From: Malania oleifera
Lineage: Eukaryota; Streptophyta; Magnoliopsida; Santalales; Ximeniaceae
Assembly (NCBI RefSeq): GCF_029873635.1
Contig: NC_080422.1
Location: 6,913,764-6,977,763, forward strand
DNA length: 64,000 bases
Direction: 5' to 3'
The notes under the pieces were generated by a model that saw only the letters and a program-made list of their open reading frames with translations, had not been told where the DNA came from and did no database searches. The translations under genes were made by a program, and so were the position numbers. Positions 57,731 through 64,000 of this stretch are shown here, piece after piece. Numbering within the stretch: the first letter of the stretch is position 1; each line of letters starts with the position of its first letter.

Positions 57731-58500
57731 CTTAGGGGTGGACATGGTTCATTTAATTAACCATACTCCTTAAACTGTTAACTAATATGAAATTTTGGTT
57801 TGCTAAAAAGTGCAAACCAAAATTGAACCATTTAAAATGGTTAATTAAAATTCGGTTAACTTATTTTTAGACCATTATCCAAACCAAATCGGTAAGTATC
57901 ATTTAAAACTTAAAGTCACTACAAATAATATGTTTTTCATAATAATAAACAAGTAAATTTAGAAAATTAATCATTTAAATTTAAGCATCAATCTTAATGT
58001 AATAAGACTTTTTTAATTTAAATTACTAGAATTTCATATAATATTATACATAATATATATTAATACTATAGTGGTTCAGCTGGATTAATTATAGTTAGGG
58101 CAAAAGATACTCACATCCCCTAAGGTTTGAATTGTTTAGCAAAAAGACAAATATCTCCCCTAAATTTTCAAAATTTTATTGAAAATATTACAAATCTCTC
58201 CTAAAGTTTGGTAAAAAAACACAAACATATCCTTAAAAAAGTTAACTTTTTACAAAATATAGGGAGAGATCTGTGTTTTTTTGATAAATCTTATAAGAAA
58301 TACTAGAAAATTTAAACCCTTAAGAGAGGGTAGCGTGATAGTGTCTTTTAGCCAAATTTCAGTGGAAATTAATATTTTTTGGCCTAATAGTTAATTGGTT
58401 ATTGAATGGGTCGAGCCAAAATTGAATCGATAATAAAAAATTTTAAATTTTTGAATCAAAACCAAATCTTTTAGTTCGATTATATGATTTAATTTTTTAA
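57731..58500. repeat. Possible transposon body opening TAGGGGTGGACATGG
   Basis: The opening (57731-57747) is of the hAT/MITE type and the body is AT-rich with repeated AAACCAAAATTGAAC/GGTTAATT strings on both sides of the MITE at 58096-58354, so that MITE looks nested in it. I cannot find its far terminus. Confidence 0.35.
58096..58354. mobile_element. Foldback MITE, copy 1
   Basis: Opens AGGGCAAAAGATACTCACAT followed by CCCCTAAGGTTTG. The other end (GATAGTGTCTTTTAGCC) is a decayed inverse. The terminal 35 bases recur almost exactly, inverted, at 59190-59225. Confidence 0.7.
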
Positions 58501-58503
58501 TTT

Positions 58504-58858
58504 TTAAATTTTTCTTACCTGAGCCTGCAATATGCGTGTGTGTGTGTGTGTGTGTGGGTGTGATGAGGATTTAATTGAAGAAGACAAAATCTCATCAAAA
58601 AGATTTGAGAAATGAGAGTTGAGATTTGTGAGGACCTCATCACTCAATTTGCTGTCGGTAGGTGTATGAAAGAGACCCCATTCCGGACATTCTCTAGCCC
58701 ACTTCCCACGCTTGCCAAATAGTATGTGGGTATATGGGCTCCTTTCATTCCCATCCCGCCACGTGGCAACCCTGCCCCTACTGTACTCCCTTACCACGTC
58801 ACACCCATCCTCCACGTAATGGGGCCACCTAGGACGGGTGAAACTTGTGAATTATGCA
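58504..58858 (-). promoter_or_regulatory. Promoter-like GC island with ACGTG motifs
   Basis: Stands out from AT-rich surroundings. On the minus strand ATTACGTGGAGG, GTGACGTGGTAAG and GCCACGTGGCGG (G-box/ABRE-like) are followed by a TATA-like CATATACCCACATAC. Next comes a pyrimidine-rich leader-like tract, a (CA)n run (58532-58554) and a candidate splice donor CAG/GTAAGAAA near 58510. A 103-codon open frame spans it but resembles no family I know; much of it translates leader-like and CA-repeat sequence. It could be a displaced promoter/first exon. No downstream coding exon recognised. Confidence 0.35.
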
Positions 58859-58942
58859 ATGTGTACTTAATTACTAGTTAAAGGTCATGATAATGACTAT
58901 CATCTAATTATTTAATGGGTTCGATATTTTTTAAGATTATTT

Positions 58943-59225
58943 TTAGGACAAAAATATTTCCCAAATTTTCATGAAAATATAATGATCTTCTTTGAAATTT
59001 AAAAAATTTTAGGGATGAAGGTTTAAAAATTTTCACAAATGTCTCCTGAGATTTGTTAAAAAGACACATACCTTCTCTTAAAAAATTTATTTTTTTGTAA
59101 AATACAAATGAAGGTTTGTATCTTTTTGACAAATCTCAATGGACTTCTGTTATATTTTTAAAATCTCATAGGAGATTTCTTTCTTTTTACCAAACCTTAA
59201 GGGATGTGAGTATCTTTTGCCCTTA
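58943..59225. mobile_element. Foldback MITE, copy 2
   Basis: Ends CCTTAAGGGATGTGAGTATC then TTTTGCCCTTA, the inverse of the start of copy 1. The left end (TTTTAGGACAAAAATATTTCC) is more diverged. Interior inverted pairs TTTTGTAAAATAC and GGTTTGTATC match copy 1. Confidence 0.7.
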
Positions 59226-59515
59226 TATTTATTTATAAGTGGTTGATCGATTGTTAATCAATCAATTATTTTTAATATACAATCGATCTACAAAAAAAAA
59301 ATTACAAATCATTTGTATTGGCAATTTACTACAAAGTTCGTTCTAACCAATAAATTATTCTCTTTTAGATATATTGTTTTTGTCTTAAAAGTTATAAAGT
59401 TGCATAGGTTGAAAATAAGCCATGTTTAAAATTTTTATTTTTATCTAGAAAAATAATTATTTGAGTTAATGTACTAAATAATTTTGTAAAAGAATTGAAT
59501 AATTTTTTTATAGCA

Positions 59516-60235
59516 TGTGATGACCCGAAAATTTTCATATTTAAAATTTTCTAATACCACCTAAAATAAATATTTTCATACAGCGGAAGACCTTCAATAC
59601 ACATTACCAGAGTACTAATTATTCTAATATAACAACATCATTTCCAATATCACAAATAAGACCCCTAAAATCTAAATACATCACAAATATAATTTAATAA
59701 AGATCTATTCTAAATAGAACCTTCTATCCTACTCACGCTTCACTGTACTATTCTGATCACTGTTATACTCCATAAGGCATCTGAAAAATATTGAATAATC
59801 ATGGGATGAGACACCTCTCAGTAAGACGAAATAAATTATTGACAGTGTGTGGCAACATGAGTTTAATATATCAAAACGCATTCTTTAAATCACTATTTCA
59901 ACTAGGAAAGCATGTAGATATATACTCATAACCATATATATATATATATATTCAAAAGCATTCATTTCTCCAAAATATGTTCTAACTCAATGAGTATCCA
60001 TGTATACGTAAATCCACATGGAAATATTTTACATAATGCAATAGATCGCATAATTTCAACTCTCAACACCTACTTACTTTTCATACGGAGTATTCCTCCC
60101 CATCGGCCTCAGTGCATACTTCACAACATAGTTTCCATACTGAGTATACCTCCCCATCAACATTAGTAAGAACATCACAACATACTTTCCGTACTGAGCA
60201 TACCTCCCCATCGGGATCAATAGGAACATCACTAA
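59516..60235 (-). mobile_element. Truncated gypsy LTR
   Basis: The plus-strand start TGTGATGACCCG matches the LTR termini elsewhere. The hairpin is at 59807-59820, and a 54-bp tandem array (3 units, TTTCCATACTGAGTATACCT then CCCCATC) lies at 60077-60232. It stops before the conserved block, array 1 and TATA. The short ORF at 60074-60256 with an 18-residue repeat is a by-product of the array. Confidence 0.7.
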
Positions 60236-60550
60236 AAATGTCGGGACCTCAAACAAGTTAGACTAATTTTCAAGGATAGAAGGGTTTTCTATTCATTTCA
60301 CCCTTCTAATTTATGACTATTAAATTAACTTCAACGATAATTTTAATTGAATAAAATTAATAAGTATAAGTTCTTAATTATATGAATTAAAAGTATAGGT
60401 ACTAAAATTGATTTTAGCTAAAAAGATAAAAATTAACTTATCATTTTACTCTTTTATAAATTCAATTTATTTTAATGAGACTATTATTTTCATTTATGCA
60501 ATTTACACGCCAATTTGTAATAATAAGGGTTTTTTAAAAATAAAGATATT

Positions 60551-60628
60551 GTGTTTAGGAGCATAAATTTTGAATTTAAATTTAAATTTGGCTGAATTAA
60601 AAAATTTAACATAATTATATATTATATT
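60551..60628. repeat. MITE-like fragment, copy 3
   Basis: Opens GTGTTTAGGAGCATAAATTT like the copies at 1 and 339, and runs into the target site of the solo LTR at 60629. The solo LTR appears to have landed within it. Confidence 0.4.
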
Positions 60629-62546
60629 TGTAACGACCTGCTCTTTAAATGAGTTATATATATATATACTATGACATTTAACATGCTCTGATACCATACT
60701 GAGTTAAACTCAATCATCAACCTAAACAGTAAGAAGTAGAAATCAAATAAATATAACCATACGTAGTTATAGACAATACCATAGTGCTAAAGTGTTTCTC
60801 AAAATATACATATATGTACGTTTCCCTGAATGCCCTCAACTAGCTGGGGCTATACAAAATATTCCCAAAAATACTCACACGACTTTCAAGGCAAAATCGA
60901 GGCCCCTCTATTTGCGAGCCTGATCCGCTCGCCTACGTGGATCATCTAAAAAATGTTAAAGTAATTGGGATGAGCCAACGCTTAGTAAGACGAAATATGC
61001 TATTGCTAGTGTGTGGCAAATGAGTTACAATACTGTGAAAATCTATTACTATATAGTCACGTATCACTGAATATGTAAAGTACAATACCAGTAATATAAT
61101 CTTCATCTTTTACCTGTTGCTTAACATTTCTGTACTTCAGGTTTCTATTCAAAATACTGCTAATATATGTATATATTTTCTGTTTCTGTAAGACTGTATA
61201 AATATAATAATAATTGTAAACTTCCCTGTGGATAACTATGTGTCATGCTTTAACCCCTCATGACAGGGTTGTGCGGCCCGTAAGCGGGATTTACCCTGAC
61301 TGACCAACCAAGAATAAATCACTATACTCCATAGGTCTGATCAGCCCTCCTCTACCCATATCTGATGGGGAGCCTGTCCACTCGTGGGCTCTATGCGATC
61401 GACCTTTATACCACATATTATCTAAATAGGTGGTTGCACTCTATATACTGTATGTAGTTACAGTATCGTGCTTTGTAACTGTATGGTCCAATAGGATTTG
61501 ATACTGTATAATACATCTTTATATAAAACTATCTGTTTTACTATAATTCTGTAATAACTATATAAACCATGACGCTGTAGCAAACTGTATCTATATCAAC
61601 TGTGTTTTTGTAATTAACTGTAAATCTATATGTCATGGTATTTCTGTAATTATTGTAAAATACATTCACCGTCTGTACATTCTGTAAATACATCTATAAA
61701 AAATACTATAAAACATGTTTCTATATTATATCTATATTCTCAAGCCACACAGTAATTTTAAAAGATATTAACCATATTTGATAAACTGTGTAAATCTCTA
61801 TTGTAAACAATACTCTAGTGGAACATTTATAATTTTATACTGAAAACATACTCAAATAACCTAGCATAGTATATTTCCCTTACCTGTTTCCTACTAAAAA
61901 TCCCCTACTATAACGGGTCCAACGCCCGTAGGGTTGTCCACTCAACACCCTGAAAATCATAAATCTCAGAACAAAACATCAATATTTCTTGGCCTACGTT
62001 ACTTCCTAAAACTGTCAGAAAGCCAAAATTTGAATAAAAGACCTTACCCTGGATTTGGGATGAATTTCAACTTCGTTTCACCAACGATCCGCTCCTACAG
62101 ACGTGAAGAGAACTCTGCCAGGAACGTCATGGTGGTCTCAGATTGTCGATCCAGCGACTGATAGGGCCTAAATCGAAGAAAAAAGAGGGAGGAGTCGTAG
62201 GGGTAGAGAGAGAGAGAGAGAGAGACTGCGGCGAATTTCTGTGATTAAAATCAATTTAGGGTTATTTATACTACGAGATTCATCGACGAGCCACGTCATC
62301 TCGTCGACGAGTCCTTAAGTAATTTCGTCGATGAACCTTATCCTTCGTCGACAAAATTCACAATAGCCCAAATTCTTCTCTCGGTATTTTCTCGTCGATG
62401 AGACTGGACCTCGTTGACGAGGCCCTGAAGAACCTTCGTTGACGAACCCTTATATTCGTCGATGAAGTCGGCTGCCTCCTTCTGTTACTGATTCCATTTC
62501 TCTCCCTCTCTATAATTTAAATACCATTATTACTTGGGTCGTTACA
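60629..62546 (-). mobile_element. Complete solo gypsy LTR with target duplication
   Basis: 1918 bp with perfect 10-bp inverted termini TGTAACGACC / GGTCGTTACA and identical flanking 5-mers ATATT (60624-60628, 62547-62551). Minus-strand order: array of TTCGTCGATGAA, CTCGTTGACGAG, CTCGTCGACGAG and relatives (62277-62475), TATA (GTATAAATAA near 62264), a (GA)n/(CT)n leader at 62208-62224, leader, conserved block (about 61248-61320), a variant hairpin (60971-60984) and end. Confidence 0.92.
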
Positions 62547-62551
62547 ATATT

Positions 62552-64000
62552 TTTTTGACTATGCATAAAAAGTTAGGGACACGACACATGCTCTCCACAT
62601 ATGAAGACTTTTCAACTGCTTAATGCCTCAAAAATATTCATGTTTGGTTTGTGAATAAGTTGATTTAGGGTGGTTTTGATTGGATATGACGAGTAGGTGA
62701 GAAAATGTTAGGATGAAGGACTTGACACCTCAAAAATAAGCTAGATTCTTTTCAGATTAGTCCACTCCATACATTTAGCGTTTGTTCCTTGCAATATGTG
62801 GGATGTTTGATTATGACACTCCTTCTCACATATGACAAGCAAACCCAACATTTTTGAGTGTTTTTTAGGGTATACTAGTTAGGCCGAGTCAAAACAACCA
62901 TTCTATAGGTGTCCATGGATATTCAGGGTGTAACGAGTCATACACATTACACATGTCTCGATATTTCGCCTATTTATACTCAAATTTATATGACTACATT
63001 AACTCTGAATTGTCTTATTGGTTGAATCTATGTGAGTATATTGTTCTTAATAGTTATATAATGATGAAACTTGCATGAGTGACTTACTTTAGAGTTGCTT
63101 GAATTATGTATGAATGAGCTGGTGTGTAATCTAGTAATATTCTCATATGTGAAATGGTATGGTTGTGTCGCATGTGCATTCATTTAATGTTTCTTGGAAT
63201 TGGTATCTATGGGTATTGCCCTGAATTGCATTCACGTTATTTGCTAGAGACTAACAAAATGTTAGTTAAAAGGTGTGATTACGAGTCTAAATTGCGTAAT
63301 TAGATGTTTAAAATCATGCATTAAAATTAAATTTTTAATTAAGCACCTAATTATGTTCAATCTTTTAACATTGCGCTCAATTTATAATAATTAGTTTTTA
63401 TTCAATAAATTGCGGATTTTATGTATTTTATTATTGCAGGAAATTTTTGGAAAGTAAATCCAAAATTTTTTTAAAAAAATGATAGAGAAGTCGTGCATAA
63501 TGAACTTGATGAAGTCTTGAACCATGTCGAAGATGGCCATGCACACTTTTAAAGTGACCCATGAAGTGATGTGACTACGAGAAAGCAAACGTGCATGCTT
63601 GGATGGGCTGTGTGCATGCTTGGATGGGCCGTGAGCTTCTTGGAGAGTAAATGTGAGGTAGCACAGCCATGGGCTTCAAACAATTGGGCTTGTGTGTGCG
63701 TTGGGAACAGAAGGAAAAAAAAAGGAGAGGTCGGGCCTGACTTGACCCGGCCATGCAAGAGAAACGGAGAGGTCTTCTTAGGGATGCTTTTGCATTTAAA
63801 AAGGAAGGAGCAAGAGGTTTGGTAGCAAGGTTTTTTTGGGGGGTTATGGAGGTCGGTGCGGCACAAGGGACTTCTCTATCTCGTCTCTTTCAGCAGCAGC
63901 TCTCATTTTCTCTCGTCTTTTATTCTCTCTGGTGGCTTTCGAGTTCTCGTCTCCTCCGGCACATCACCTCAACCTCTCAGCTCTTCCCTCCTGCTGCAAC
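62552..64000. other. Spacer and unidentified right end
   Basis: No gene recognised. A 21-bp tandem pair (GTGCATGCTTGGATGGGC, 63591-63632) lies near the end. The last 100 bases become CT-rich and GC-richer (TCTCTCTGGTGGCTTTCGAG), perhaps a leader of something beyond the window. Confidence 0.5.

Noticed and set aside
58504-58815. A 103-codon minus-strand ORF as a protein gene
   Set aside because: Its sequence is promoter- and leader-like, ends in a CA repeat, and matches no family I know; kept only as a possible regulatory island.
60074-60256. Small minus-strand ORF with an 18-residue repeat
   Set aside because: It is explained by the 54-bp tandem array inside a truncated LTR.

Overview
The window reads as nuclear DNA of a flowering plant, most likely a eudicot. 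It is AT-rich, has intron-containing genes, and is dominated by plant LTR retrotransposons, MITEs, an RTE-type LINE and an integrated plant pararetrovirus. I see no rRNA gene, convincing tRNA gene, bacterial-style operon or CRISPR array. Only three host protein-coding genes can be supported. All three are small and split by introns, so no single open reading frame shows them whole.

Region by region: 1-3.6 kb holds short MITE-like repeats, two copies of one hAT-type MITE (each with an 8-bp target duplication) and an LTR-like repeat. 4.3-5.9 kb is an arabinogalactan peptide gene (+), 70 aa in two exons. 7.0-12.5 kb is a convergent gene (-) for a 70-aa twin CX9C (CHCH) protein, split by a 5.3-kb intron. 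13-14.7 kb is AT-rich spacer. 14.7-18.2 kb holds two opposed Ty3/gypsy remnants. 18.2-19.5 kb is a tandem array with alternating A/B monomers. 21.8-30.4 kb is nested copia and gypsy debris. 30.4-32.9 kb is a 5'-truncated RTE LINE. 32.9-36.3 kb is a degenerate copia element with both LTRs. 37.5-39.1 kb is an early nodulin-like/phytocyanin gene (+), 192 aa in two exons. 39.6-43.6 kb has two related 2-kb LTRs separated by a primer-binding site. 43.6-54.6 kb is a degraded endogenous pararetrovirus (Caulimoviridae), cut by an LTR-like element and by a solo LTR with a 5-bp duplication. 54.6-64 kb is AT-rich spacer with MITEs, a promoter-like GC island, a truncated LTR and a second complete solo LTR.

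The host genes do not form a pathway: one encodes a GPI-anchored wall/plasma-membrane glycopeptide, one a probable mitochondrial intermembrane-space protein, one a GPI-anchored cupredoxin-fold protein. The most interesting signal lies in the LTRs. Apparently different LTR families share a modular plan: arrays of degenerate, CpG-containing self-complementary motifs (cores such as TCGTCGACGA, GGTCGACC, GTCGACGGTTTGG) just upstream of a TATA box; a second, 26-54-bp tandem array further into the LTR; a conserved block around GGGTTGTGCGG; and a conserved short hairpin (TGAGA-N4-TCTCA) before the LTR end and primer-binding site.
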